Part shown: positions 7,926 through 16,326 of the stretch, piece by piece
Position numbering within the stretch: position 1 is the stretch's first letter
How the letters are laid out: each line of letters opens with the position of its first letter
Source of the DNA: Larsenimonas salina
Lineage (GTDB): Bacteria; Pseudomonadota; Gammaproteobacteria; Pseudomonadales; Halomonadaceae
Length of the DNA: 64,000 bases
Assembly (NCBI RefSeq): GCF_023736155.1
Contig: NZ_JAMLJJ010000009.1
Location: 1 to 64,000 of the forward strand
Direction: 5' to 3'
Notes under the pieces: generated by a model
The model's database searches: none
The model's input: the letters and a program-made list of their open reading frames with translations, nothing else
What the model was told of the DNA's origin: nothing
Program-made: the position numbers and the translations under genes

Positions 7926-9299
7926 TCAGTGCAGCAGGCCGAAGATAAACACGGCCGCCACACCAATTGGCGTAATGAAGCGCGAAATGGCGTACCAGAC
8001 CGAGAACGCACCGCTCGACATGTTGAGCTGGGTTCTGAGCTCGTCGCGCTGCATGTACCAGCCCACGAATATAATAGTGGCCAGCCCCGTCAGCGGCAGC
8101 ATGATCTTGCTGGTCAGATAATCCAACAGATCGAAGATGGTTTTACCCTCGAACATCGCGAACACGCCCAGAGGATGAACGCCCGACCAGAGGTTGAACG
8201 ACAGCACGGTGGCGATCCCCAGTGCCCAGGTCGCAAGGCCGGCGGCGATGGTGGCCCCGGTTCGGCTCAGCGGGCTTTTCTCTTCCAGCCACTCAACGAT
8301 TGGTTCCAACAGTGAAATCGACGATGTCCAGGCGGCGAACACCAGCAGAACGAAGAATAAAATGCCGAAAAACCAGCCTCCGGACATCTGCCCGAACGCA
8401 AGTGGCAGTGTCTGGAAGATCAGGCCGGGGCCAGCGCCAGCGTCGAGGCCGTTACTGAACACAATCGGGAAGATCGCAAGACCGGCCATCAGCGCGATGA
8501 CGGTATCCATGATTGCAACAGTGACGGCCGTGCGGCCGATGTTGACGTCATCCGACAGGTACGAGCCGTACGCCATCATGATGCCCATGCCAAGACTTAG
8601 CGTGAAAAACGCGTGTCCCAGTGCGGCAAGGACCGTTTCGCCGGTCAGTTTGGATAGATCCGGCATCAAAAGGTACGACGCGCCCTCTGCAAAACCGGGC
8701 GTGGTCGCGGCGTAGAGCACCATGACCAGCAAAAGGATGCCAAGTGCCGGCATCAATGTCTTGGCTGCCCGCTCGAGACCGCCCGCAACACCGCCGATGA
8801 CGACCCCGACCGTCATGATCATGAAGACGCTGTGCCAGCCCAGAAGTGCTGTGGGGCTTTCAAGCAGTCCACCAAAGAGACCACCGACGCTGTCGTTATC
8901 CAGCCCGCCGAAGGTATTGGTCACGGCGTACTTCACGTAGGCCAATGCCCAGCCACCGATCACGCTATAAAAGGAAAGGATTAGATACGCGCCGAGAATA
9001 CCGGCGAGTCCGACCAGGGCCCAGGCCGGTGAGCGTTTCAGGCGGCCTGAAATCTGCTGCATGGTCGACATGGGGTTTTTCTGTCCGAGCCGGCCGAGCA
9101 TCCACTCGGACATTAGAATCGGCAAACCGATCAGCGCGATACAGATCAGATAGACCAGCACGAACGCGCCACCGCCGCTTTCGCCGGTCATGTACGGGAA
9201 TTTCCAGATGTTGCCCAGGCCGACAGACGACCCGACCGCAGCCAGCAAAAACGCAACACGAGAAGACCACTGCGCGTGGGTATGGGATTTTTGAGACAT
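7926..9299 (-). CDS. Neurotransmitter:sodium symporter (NSS/SNF) family transporter
   Basis: This 457 aa inner-membrane protein has the NSS N-terminal signature WSSRVAFLLAAVGSSVGLGNIWKFPYM (starting near residue 10), which forms the sodium and substrate site in TM1. About 11-12 hydrophobic segments follow. Bacterial homologues (LeuT, TnaT, MhsT) import amino acids with sodium. The substrate cannot be told from sequence. The ATG at 9299 is preceded by AGGGTGA at good spacing; a GTG one codon upstream is the alternative. It is monocistronic, with its own terminator. A sodium-coupled carrier suits a halophile, though that is only consistent, not proof. Confidence 0.9.
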   Translation of the reverse strand: MSQKSHTHAQWSSRVAFLLAAVGSSVGLGNIWKFPYMTGESGGGAFVLVYLICIALIGLPILMSEWMLGRLGQKNPMSTMQQISGRLKRSPAWALVGLAGILGAYLILSFYSVIGGWALAYVKYAVTNTFGGLDNDSVGGLFGGLLESPTALLGWHSVFMIMTVGVVIGGVAGGLERAAKTLMPALGILLLVMVLYAATTPGFAEGASYLLMPDLSKLTGETVLAALGHAFFTLSLGMGIMMAYGSYLSDDVNIGRTAVTVAIMDTVIALMAGLAIFPIVFSNGLDAGAGPGLIFQTLPLAFGQMSGGWFFGILFFVLLVFAAWTSSISLLEPIVEWLEEKSPLSRTGATIAAGLATWALGIATVLSFNLWSGVHPLGVFAMFEGKTIFDLLDYLTSKIMLPLTGLATIIFVGWYMQRDELRTQLNMSSGAFSVWYAISRFITPIGVAAVFIFGLLH

Positions 9300-9626
9300 C
9301 ACTTCACCCTGTTTGTCGAAGGCGCGTCCTCACGACCGCCTCTGTTGTTATGTTTGTTATGTCACCAAGCCAGTATGGATCCTGCATAGAGGCTTGCATA
9401 ACGCTTCTGATCGGCGCGGGTAATCGCCTTTAACCACATGGCACCTTGGCTCGATGCCATGATCAAGAAGCAGTGGCGCGAAGTATACGCCAAGCCGCCC
9501 GAGCACTTTAAGCATGAACTCTCAAAAGAGCTCCGCGCAATATCGGGCGGTTTATTCAAGATAACGTCACGTTGATAGCACGATGGCGTCGTTTTTTGAT
9601 TAAGTGTCTGATGGCGCTCATTGCGC
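9300..9626. other. Intergenic region with one candidate short ORF
   Basis: This 327 bp gap lies upstream of the NSS transporter and downstream of the DUF72 gene. Apart from the candidate 45-codon ORF at 9438-9575 and a weak hairpin followed by six Ts at 9579-9598, I see nothing definite. Confidence 0.5.
9438..9575 (+). CDS. Candidate 45-residue small protein
   Basis: The reading frame encodes MAPWLDAMIKKQWREVYAKP followed by PEHFKHELSKELRAISGGLF and KITSR. Coding use looks natural: three aromatic-rich turns, an amphipathic Lys/Glu pattern and mostly G/C third positions in the first half. The frame is open from 9411, but ATG 9438 is the only good start. It lacks a clear Shine-Dalgarno sequence, which weakens the call. 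Both neighbours are on the other strand. The family is unknown; it could be a genuine small protein or the remnant of a larger one. Confidence 0.35.
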   Translation: MAPWLDAMIKKQWREVYAKPPEHFKHELSKELRAISGGLFKITSR

Positions 9627-10496
9627 TCAAAAGAGCGACGTTTGTTTATCGGCGGGGAATTCCGGTAATTCAGGCAGCTCCACAGTCTCGCTTAACCTGT
9701 TCCAGAATGTGCGTGCCCAGGCCGGGGCCAAGATGTTATCGGGGGTGTGAACGAAGAAATAAGGTTTTTTCCCCTGATTTATCCACAGATTTAGCTGGGA
9801 AATCCACGGTTCAAAAAAGTGAGTGTTCGCTTTCTCATCGAAGTGACCGATGAATCGAACGATGGGGTGGTCGCCTGTGGAGAGCACATGCAGCGGGCGT
9901 CGAGGTTTTTCCTGTTGCGCTTTTGTCAAGCCTCGATTGGCAACATCCCTACTTGAAAATAACGGACGTACGTCCAGCATCACCCGATTGGCATTGAAAG
10001 TTATCAACAATCGGTTGAGTTGACGCTCGGCATCGCCCTTGTGGAAAAACTCGAGCGCCCGTACCTCGACCGCACACACAATATCGTCGGGCCAGCGTGC
10101 AAGCAGTCGCTCGAGCTTTAAAAGCTCACTGGCGCCGAAATCCCGAGGTAGTTGCACCATCACCGGGCCGATGCGCGGCCCCAAAACTCGAAGTGCCTCG
10201 AGAAACGCCAGGCAGCCATCGATGTCATTCAGGCGGCGCTCGTGCGTTAGAAGCTGTGGCAGTTTAAAGCAGAATCGAAACGTCTCCGGGGTCTGGGCCG
10301 CCCAGTTCTCCAATGTCCGCTGGGCGGGTGTGCCGCTATAGAACGTAGTATTTCCTTCAACCGCACCGAATACGCTCGCGTATTCCTCGAGCGCATGCTG
10401 CATTGGGGTAGTTTGGGCCAGGAAGTGACCTTTCCACTCCTCATACGACCACATGGGGAGGCCAAGTCTCAGCGGGGCCGCTGGATAATCGGTCAT
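9627..10496 (-). CDS. DUF72 domain-containing protein (YecE-like)
   Basis: The 289 aa protein matches the DUF72 TIM-barrel-like family. It has the N-terminal LRLGLPMWSYEEWKGHF, the YASVFGAVEGNTTFYSGT segment that defines the family, and downstream FCFKLPQLLTHERRL and VMVQLPRDFG. The biochemical role of DUF72 is not established. Its start ATG overlaps the pdxY stop in a TGATG junction, so it is the second gene of a pdxY-DUF72 operon and is probably translationally coupled. The operon link does not prove a role in vitamin B6 metabolism. Confidence 0.88.
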   Translation of the reverse strand: MTDYPAAPLRLGLPMWSYEEWKGHFLAQTTPMQHALEEYASVFGAVEGNTTFYSGTPAQRTLENWAAQTPETFRFCFKLPQLLTHERRLNDIDGCLAFLEALRVLGPRIGPVMVQLPRDFGASELLKLERLLARWPDDIVCAVEVRALEFFHKGDAERQLNRLLITFNANRVMLDVRPLFSSRDVANRGLTKAQQEKPRRPLHVLSTGDHPIVRFIGHFDEKANTHFFEPWISQLNLWINQGKKPYFFVHTPDNILAPAWARTFWNRLSETVELPELPEFPADKQTSLF

Positions 10497-11356
10497 CAGC
10501 GAACGCGTCGAGGCGCGAACGGATGCGACGGCGTGACGAGCGAATCCTGCGCCGCGATCAGTTGAAGTTCACGTTCGCCTGACGCGAACGTTGCCGAGAA
10601 GACGTCATATACGGACGCCGCTGTGCGTGCCAGAGCGTCTTCCGGGGCAAGTGCGTTCATGCGATGCGCCAGATACAGCGCACTGGTCAGATCGCCTGCC
10701 CCATTCGGTGGGGTTTCAAAATGAAGCCGCGGCGTGGCCAGTTCCCAGCTGCCTTCTGCCGTATCGACCATCATCGCGATGTGCCCCTCCGGCAATTCGT
10801 CGATGTCGAGTGAAGTTACCACCACCTCGGCAGGCCCTCGTGCCCGCAGCGCACGGGTCGCCTCGAGCGCATCCTGACGTGTGGCGATAGTGGTGCCGGT
10901 GAGAAAGCCCAGTTCGAACTGATTGGGCGTAGTGATGGTGGCACGAGGGATCGCGTGTTCGCGAATCCAGTCGGGCAACCCATCTTTTACGAAAAAGCCG
11001 CGCCCGACATCGCCCATGACCGGATCGCAGCAGTAGATCGCATCAGGATGATGACGGCGGATGCGCTCGAGCGCCGTCAGTACCACGTCACCGGTATGCT
11101 CATCGCCCAGATACCCGCTCAAAAGCGCGGTCATGTTCGAAAGTGCCCCGAGGGTTTCCATGCCATTCAATACCTCGAGCAGGTGATCCGGTGAAAAGAC
11201 CGTGCCCGAAAAATGGCCGTAACCCGTGTGGTTTGAAAACTGGACGGTATGCAGGGCCGAAACATCGAAGCCCAGGCGCTGAAGCGGAAAAACCGCAGCG
11301 CGATTGCCGACATGACCGAAGGCGACGTGGCTTTGAATGGAGAGCAGGTGAGGCAT
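10496..11356 (-). CDS. pdxY: Pyridoxal kinase PdxY
   Basis: PdxY phosphorylates pyridoxal in the PLP salvage pathway. The 286 aa ribokinase-fold protein starts with [26 protein letters not shown], typical of PdxY. It has YCCDPVMGD near the middle, [13 protein letters not shown], and the C-terminal anion hole/catalytic [12 protein letters not shown]. Length equals that of the E. coli enzyme (287). It is the first gene of a two-gene operon with the DUF72 gene. Several PLP enzymes are encoded in the window (glyA, for example), but there is no positional link. Confidence 0.93.
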   Translation of the reverse strand: MPHLLSIQSHVAFGHVGNRAAVFPLQRLGFDVSALHTVQFSNHTGYGHFSGTVFSPDHLLEVLNGMETLGALSNMTALLSGYLGDEHTGDVVLTALERIRRHHPDAIYCCDPVMGDVGRGFFVKDGLPDWIREHAIPRATITTPNQFELGFLTGTTIATRQDALEATRALRARGPAEVVVTSLDIDELPEGHIAMMVDTAEGSWELATPRLHFETPPNGAGDLTSALYLAHRMNALAPEDALARTAASVYDVFSATFASGERELQLIAAQDSLVTPSHPFAPRRVR

Positions 11357-11418
11357 GGCGGATAAGCGACTAAGGCAGTGGGTGAGTCTTGCACTATGCC
11401 GAGGATCGCACCAAGTAT

Positions 11419-11455
11419 AAAGCCTCGGCGCCGCAGAGTGCGGCGCCGAGGCTTT
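11419..11455 (-). terminator. Long hairpin terminator after glmS
   Basis: A 16 bp perfect stem (11419-11434 with 11440-11455) and 5-base loop lie 21 bases after the glmS stop. The T stretch is short (GGCTTTATACTT on the minus strand). The stem is strong enough to end glmS transcription before pdxY. Confidence 0.75.
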
Positions 11456-11475
11456 AAAGGCTAAGCCTGGGGGAC

Positions 11476-13314
11476 TTACTCGACCGTAACGCTCTTGGCG
11501 AGGTTACGGGGCTGGTCCACATCGGTGCCTTTCAACACGGCCACATGATAGGACAGCAGCTGCAGCGGCAGCGTGTACAGAAGCGGCGCGACGTGTTCAT
11601 CGACCGCCGGCAGGCGCATCACGTGCACGTGATCGTCTTCCTTGAAGCTTACGTGCTCGTCGGCGAACACGAACAGCTCGCCACCACGGGCGCGAACTTC
11701 CTGCAGGTTCGATTTGAGCTTTTCGAGCAGCTCATCGTTCGGCGCCACCGCGATGACCGGCATATCGGCATCGACCAGGGCCAGCGGGCCATGTTTCAGC
11801 TCGCCTGCCGGGTATGCTTCAGCGTGGATGTAGGAAATTTCCTTGAGCTTCAGCGCACCTTCAAGCGCGATCGGGAACATCGGGCCACGGCCAAGGAACA
11901 GGGCGTGATGCTTCTCGGCAAACGCCGCGGACAGCTTCTCGATCGCCCCATCCATCGCAAGGCCTTTTTCGAACAGACCCGGCAGGGCGCGGAGCGCCTT
12001 GACGATGTCGGCCTGAATGTCGTCATCGCCTTGCTTGACGTTTCGAAGTGCCAGCGTCAAAAGCATCATGGAGATGAGCTGCGAGGTGAAGGCCTTGGTC
12101 GAAGCCACACCGATTTCAGGGCCGGCATGGGTCATCAGGCACAAATCGGATTCCCGCACCAGCGAGCTGCCCGGAACGTTACAGATGGCAAGGCTTGCCA
12201 GATACCCGCCCTTGCTGGCGGCGTAGCGCAATGCGGCGAGTGTATCGGCGGTTTCACCGGATTGAGACAGGGTCACGAACAGCGTGCCTTCGGGCACGAC
12301 CACCTCGCGGTAGCGGTATTCCGAGGCTACTTCGACCTGAGTCGGGATGCCGGCCAGTTTCTCGATCCAGTAACGTGCGACGAGCCCCGCATGATAGCTG
12401 GTGCCGCAGGCGACGATCTGGATGTTCTTTACGTGAGACAGCATGTCATCGGCGTCGGCGCCAAAGCAGCGCGGAAACACGTGGTGATCGCTGAGACGGC
12501 CTTCAAGCGTGGCGGCGATGACGCTTGCCTGCTCGTGAATCTCTTTCAGCATGAAGTGGCGATAGTTGCCTTTCGAAGCCGCGCCGTCACCGTGCTCGAA
12601 CTTGGTGATTTCACGGGATACCTGCTCACCGGCGTGATCGAAGACCTGAATATTGCCCTGATGACGCAGGCGAACCACATCGCCTTCCTGCAGATAGATG
12701 AAGCGGTCGGTGACTTGCAGCAGTGCCAGCGGGTCGGAGGCCAGGAAGGCTTCCTCGATACCGACGCCCACGACCAGCGGGCTGCCCTTGCGAGCGCCGA
12801 TCAGGGTGTCGGGCTGGTCGGCGTGAATGACGCCGAGCGCATAGGCGCCATCAAGGCCACTGACAATGTTTTGAACTGCTTCGAGCAGATCGCCGGTTTT
12901 ATCGAACTCACGGGCCAGCAGGTGGGCGATGACTTCGGTGTCGGTCTCTGACGTGAAAACGTAGCCTTCGCCTTCGAGCGACTCCTTGATGGCTTCGAAG
13001 TTTTCGATAATGCCATTGTGCACTACGGCCAGCTTGTCGCCGGACTGATGCGGGTGCGCGTTGTGCTCGGACGGCCGGCCGTGGGTGGCCCAACGGGTGT
13101 GCGCGATGCCGGCGTGACCGGACAGGGCGCTTTCCAGAAGCTTGTCTTCGAGCGCGGCGACCTTGCCCATCGCACGGGTGCGATTCAGCGTGGCCTGATC
13201 GTCGAGAATCGCCATACCGGCGGAATCATAGCCCCGATATTCCAGTCGCTTGAGGCCTTCCAGCAGGATGTTTTGAACCTGGCGTTGAGCCATGGCGCCA
13301 ACGATGCCACACAT
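11476..13314 (-). CDS. glmS: Glutamine--fructose-6-phosphate aminotransferase (isomerizing)
   Basis: GlmS makes glucosamine-6-phosphate from fructose-6-phosphate and glutamine, the entry step to UDP-GlcNAc. The 612 aa protein begins MCGIVGA, with the catalytic Cys2 of the class II glutaminase domain. It contains HTRWATHG and the NGIIEN segment, two SIS domains (around ACGTSYHAG and FLGRGPMFPIALEGALKLKE), and ends LAKSVTVE, the conserved C-terminal tail closing the active site. A good AAGGAG precedes the ATG. A DeoR-type regulator gene lies 36 bp upstream on the same strand, as in Pseudomonas glmR-glmS. Its pathway partner glmU is on the far left of the window. Confidence 0.97.
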   Translation of the reverse strand: MCGIVGAMAQRQVQNILLEGLKRLEYRGYDSAGMAILDDQATLNRTRAMGKVAALEDKLLESALSGHAGIAHTRWATHGRPSEHNAHPHQSGDKLAVVHNGIIENFEAIKESLEGEGYVFTSETDTEVIAHLLAREFDKTGDLLEAVQNIVSGLDGAYALGVIHADQPDTLIGARKGSPLVVGVGIEEAFLASDPLALLQVTDRFIYLQEGDVVRLRHQGNIQVFDHAGEQVSREITKFEHGDGAASKGNYRHFMLKEIHEQASVIAATLEGRLSDHHVFPRCFGADADDMLSHVKNIQIVACGTSYHAGLVARYWIEKLAGIPTQVEVASEYRYREVVVPEGTLFVTLSQSGETADTLAALRYAASKGGYLASLAICNVPGSSLVRESDLCLMTHAGPEIGVASTKAFTSQLISMMLLTLALRNVKQGDDDIQADIVKALRALPGLFEKGLAMDGAIEKLSAAFAEKHHALFLGRGPMFPIALEGALKLKEISYIHAEAYPAGELKHGPLALVDADMPVIAVAPNDELLEKLKSNLQEVRARGGELFVFADEHVSFKEDDHVHVMRLPAVDEHVAPLLYTLPLQLLSYHVAVLKGTDVDQPRNLAKSVTVE

Positions 13315-13350
13315 AAGTACACTCCTTGTTCTTGATGGACACGATGCGGT

Positions 13351-14130
13351 TCAGTGCGTGGTGGACGCACGAATGACTCGAACACCGTGTGTTGCAATGG
13401 ATTCTAGATGGCCGTCACTGAGCCCGTCATCGGTGATGAAGACATCAATGCAGGACCAGGGCAGTTCGAGATTGTGCATGCGCCGACCGACCTTGTCGGA
13501 TTCCGCCATCACCACCACCTCGCGTGCGGTTTCCGCCATGACCTGAGATAACCCCAGCAGCTCGTTGAACGTGGTGGTACCCCGTTCGACATCGATGCCG
13601 TCTGCCCCGATAAAGAGCTGATCGAAATCGTAGGCCTTGAGCACGCCTTCGGCGACCTGACCCTGAAACGATTCCGAGTGCGGATCCCAGGTACCGCCGG
13701 TCATCAGAAGCGTCGGTTCGCGCTCGAGCCCGCGAAGCTGGTGGGCGATCGAGAGTGAGTTCGTCATGACGACCAGGCCCATCAGGGGTTCGAGCAGCGG
13801 AATCAGCGCCGCTGTCGTACTCCCACTGTCGATGATAAGGCGGTTATGATCCTTGATGGTTGCCGCTGCGGCACGCGCAATGGCCTGCTTCTGCTTTGAA
13901 AGTCGAGGCGGCTGTTCGGCCAGTTCAGACGGCAGGGGAATCGCGCCACCGTAGCGTCTGAGCAGCAGGCCGTTTTTCTCGAGCGCCGCCAGATCCTTGC
14001 GGATAGTGACCTCTGAGGTATGAAAACGGCGCGCGAGTTCATCGACGCTCGCTTCTTGCTGGGCGTTGACGAACTCCACGATACTGCGTCGGCGTTGCGG
14101 GGTGTTTCGCTTGGCTAGCACTTCCGTCAC
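13351..14130 (-). CDS. DeoR-family regulator adjacent to glmS (GlmR-like)
   Basis: The 259 aa protein has an N-terminal DeoR HTH (RRSIVEFVNAQQEASVDELA, then HTSEVTIRKDLAALEKNG and LLLRRYGGA). The C-terminal DeoR sensor domain has DSGSTTAALIP and FIGADGID. Members bind phosphorylated sugars. Its place directly upstream of glmS matches the pseudomonad GlmR arrangement, so a role in amino-sugar control is inferred. The GTG at 14130 is taken as start; a second in-frame GTG three codons later is possible. No clear operator was identified. Confidence 0.85.
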   Translation of the reverse strand: MTEVLAKRNTPQRRRSIVEFVNAQQEASVDELARRFHTSEVTIRKDLAALEKNGLLLRRYGGAIPLPSELAEQPPRLSKQKQAIARAAAATIKDHNRLIIDSGSTTAALIPLLEPLMGLVVMTNSLSIAHQLRGLEREPTLLMTGGTWDPHSESFQGQVAEGVLKAYDFDQLFIGADGIDVERGTTTFNELLGLSQVMAETAREVVVMAESDKVGRRMHNLELPWSCIDVFITDDGLSDGHLESIATHGVRVIRASTTH

Positions 14131-14263
14131 GATGACTGCCTTGTTTTGAGATGAAAGTAATAATGATTACTTCGAAAGAAAAATTCAACGCTCGATTTTG
14201 TAAATGCGACAATAGGCACAAAGGCCTGGTCGTATCAGATCCCGATAAAAGGAAGGCAACGCT

Positions 14264-15016
14264 ATGCTTGAATCGGTAGGCATGTTGGAAAAAGGGCTTC
14301 GGATGGTGCTGAAGCCCGGATGTCGGCGCTACGTTGTGGTGCCACTGCTGCTTAATCTGGTGGTGTACAGCCTGCTGATTGGCTGGCTCTTTACCCAGTT
14401 CGGCGGTTGGATGGACTACTGGATGGCGCAGGTGCCAGCGTGGCTTTCATGGCTTGAGTGGTTGATCTGGCCGTTGGTGGTGGTCTCGCTGCTGATCGTC
14501 GCGTTCTATACCTTCAACCTGTTTGCCACGTTGATCGCGGCGCCCTTTTACGGCTTTCTTGCCGAGCGTCTGGATGAAGAACTGACGGGGCGCCCGATCA
14601 ATGACTCGAGAAGCCTAACGCGCCAGGCTCTCGATAGCCTTGGGCGAGAACTCAAGAAGCTTGGGTACTTCCTGCCTCGCGTGGCAGTTCTGATCGTGAT
14701 TGGGTTCATCCCCGTCATCAATGTGGCAGCCCCCTTTCTATGGGCACTCTTTTCGGCCTGGAGCATGGCGATTCAATATCTGGATTACCCGATGGACCTT
14801 CATCGCGTCAGCTTTACCGACATGCGCGGCCGCCTTCGAACGAAATGGTGGCAATCCCTGACGTTTGGTGGCGTCGTCACACTTGGGCTCATGATTCCGT
14901 TGGTGAATCTTTTGATGATGCCGGCGGCGGTCGCCGCTGCGGTCATGATGTGGAACCGGCATTACTGCGCGCTGCTTCCTCACGATGCCAAGTCGGTACA
15001 AAAGAGCGCGCGATGA
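14264..15016 (+). CDS. cysZ: Sulfate transporter CysZ
   Basis: CysZ is an inner-membrane, proton-driven, high-affinity sulfate channel feeding cysteine synthesis. The 250 aa protein shows the family pattern: short N-terminus MLEKGLRMVLKPGCRRYVVVP, a hydrophobic helix, ATLIAAPFYGFLAERLDEEL, the hemipenetrating helix pair around FIPVINVAAPFLWALFSAW, and YLDYPMDLHRVSF. AGGAAGG lies at good distance before the ATG. It is monocistronic and divergent from the DeoR-type gene. No other cys gene is present. Confidence 0.92.
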   Translation: MLESVGMLEKGLRMVLKPGCRRYVVVPLLLNLVVYSLLIGWLFTQFGGWMDYWMAQVPAWLSWLEWLIWPLVVVSLLIVAFYTFNLFATLIAAPFYGFLAERLDEELTGRPINDSRSLTRQALDSLGRELKKLGYFLPRVAVLIVIGFIPVINVAAPFLWALFSAWSMAIQYLDYPMDLHRVSFTDMRGRLRTKWWQSLTFGGVVTLGLMIPLVNLLMMPAAVAAAVMMWNRHYCALLPHDAKSVQKSAR

Positions 15017-15029
15017 TCAGGCTTTGATT

Positions 15030-15063
15030 AGGGGCTACCGCCGCACCGTGGCCAGCCCCTTTC
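15030..15063 (+). terminator. Possible terminator after cysZ
   Basis: AGGGGCT and AGCCCCT arms enclose a GC-rich partly pairing loop, followed by TTT. It lies between cysZ (plus) and the LacI gene (minus), which converge. The long loop makes this tentative. Confidence 0.4.
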
Positions 15064-15082
15064 CAAGGCGATACTGGAATGA

Positions 15083-16078
15083 TTACCGGGTCGGCGCAGC
15101 GGCGGTGCTGCGCCGAATTACCAGCCGATGGGGAAGCGTTTGATGAGGCGTTACGTCTCTCTTGCCTTCGATGACCTCAATCAGCCGGGCAACGGCTTCC
15201 TGGCCGAACCGTTCGGCCGGTTGCGAGATGGTGGTAAGCGGCGGGTCGATGAATGAGGCAAACTCGATGTCATCGAATCCCGCGACCGAGATGTCCCCCG
15301 GTACGCGAAGCCCGGCTTCCTTGAAATACTGAACGGCGCCAATCGCCATTTCATCGCTTTCGCAGACGACCGCTGTTGGGCGGTTTGCATGATCGACCAG
15401 GTGCCTGGCGGCCTCGAACCCGGAGCGCGGGGTGAAGTTGCCGGGCAGAAACAGGTCGGGGTCGGCCTCGAGTCCTGCGGCCTCGAGCGCCTCTTGATAG
15501 CCTGCATTTCGTTCTCGAGTCAGAGGGCTCTGGCCGGGGCCCTGGATCATCGCGATACGGCGATGGCCCAGCTCGATAAGATGCCGTGTCAGCTCGTAGG
15601 TGGCGCCACGGTTATCGATGCCAACGGTCGGGCACGGGGCGTTATCCAAAAGCTCACAGGCGTTGACCATGGGAGGGGTGGGGCCGTCGCCTGAAAACGG
15701 ATTGAACGCGCGTAGCTGGATTATCCCATCCGCCTGTCGCGACGACACAAGCCTTGCATAGTCGCGCTCAATCTCATCCTGCCCTTGGGTATTGCACAGC
15801 AGCACGCTGTATCCGGCCTTTCGCGCCGTTTCCTGAATGCCGCTGATGACGCGGGCATAGAATGTATTGGCAATTGTTGGCACCAGCACGACCAGGTTAT
15901 GGGTGCGCTGTGAGCGAAACTTGACGGCCATCTGATTGGGTCTGTACCCCGCGCGTTCGACCGCATCGAGCACCTTGGCACGCGTTTTGGGTGAGACCAT
16001 CTCGGGTGTAGCCAGACTCCGTGACACCGTCGCGACCGAGACCCCGGCAAGCTCGGCTACCTTGCGAATATTAGACAT
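15083..16078 (-). CDS. LacI-family transcriptional regulator of the adjacent sugar operon
   Basis: The 331 aa protein has the LacI headpiece at its N-terminus (IRKVAELAGVSVATVSRSLA, then the hinge helix region RPNQMAVKFRSQ). A periplasmic-binding-like effector domain follows, with DGIIQL, PTVGIDNRGATYEL and ISVAGFDDIEFASFIDPPLT. It is transcribed away from the sugar operon at 16327. A perfect 16 bp palindrome lies between them, typical for LacI control. The effector is unknown, presumably a sugar or derivative handled by the operon. Confidence 0.92.
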   Translation of the reverse strand: MSNIRKVAELAGVSVATVSRSLATPEMVSPKTRAKVLDAVERAGYRPNQMAVKFRSQRTHNLVVLVPTIANTFYARVISGIQETARKAGYSVLLCNTQGQDEIERDYARLVSSRQADGIIQLRAFNPFSGDGPTPPMVNACELLDNAPCPTVGIDNRGATYELTRHLIELGHRRIAMIQGPGQSPLTRERNAGYQEALEAAGLEADPDLFLPGNFTPRSGFEAARHLVDHANRPTAVVCESDEMAIGAVQYFKEAGLRVPGDISVAGFDDIEFASFIDPPLTTISQPAERFGQEAVARLIEVIEGKRDVTPHQTLPHRLVIRRSTAAAPTR

Positions 16079-16180
16079 GAAAGCCGCCTGCGTTCACTGC
16101 ATTTCCCCACGTGCGAGCCATTGATTTCCGTTCAGGACAAGCTTAACGGATTTCAGGGTGAGGCTCATAGATTCCACGCC

Positions 16181-16215
16181 GACGCCTGAAGCGTCAACTT
16201 TGGTCTGATTGACCA
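16181..16215. promoter_or_regulatory. Two small dyads upstream of the sugar operon
   Basis: GACGC-CTGAA-GCGTC (16181-16195) and TGGTC-TGATT-GACCA (16201-16215) are adjacent inverted repeats. They lie upstream of the LacI operator and could bind an additional regulator. Confidence 0.35.
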
Positions 16216-16246
16216 GTTTGCTGTTGAAAACCTAAATTCTACCGCA

Positions 16247-16262
16247 TTGTAACCGGTTACAA
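16247..16262. promoter_or_regulatory. LacI-type operator palindrome
   Basis: TTGTAACCGGTTACAA is a perfect 16 bp palindrome with the central CG typical of LacI-family operators. A possible -35 (TTGACC, 16209-16214) and -10 (TAAATT, 16233-16238) lie just upstream, which would put the transcription start of the sugar operon at the operator, as expected for repression. Confidence 0.75.
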
Positions 16263-16326
16263 TTTCATTTTAAGGGGCCGGACTCAAACCCGCACGCCCC
16301 GATTGAGCTCAACGGAGAACAATGAT

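Noticed and set aside
9362-9559. A 65-codon minus-strand frame in the gap upstream of the NSS gene
   Set aside because: It has no ribosome-binding site and less natural composition than the plus-strand 45-codon frame overlapping it.
11545-12951. A 468-codon open frame opposite glmS
   Set aside because: It lies wholly within glmS, and its high His/Gln/Arg content indicates a shadow frame.
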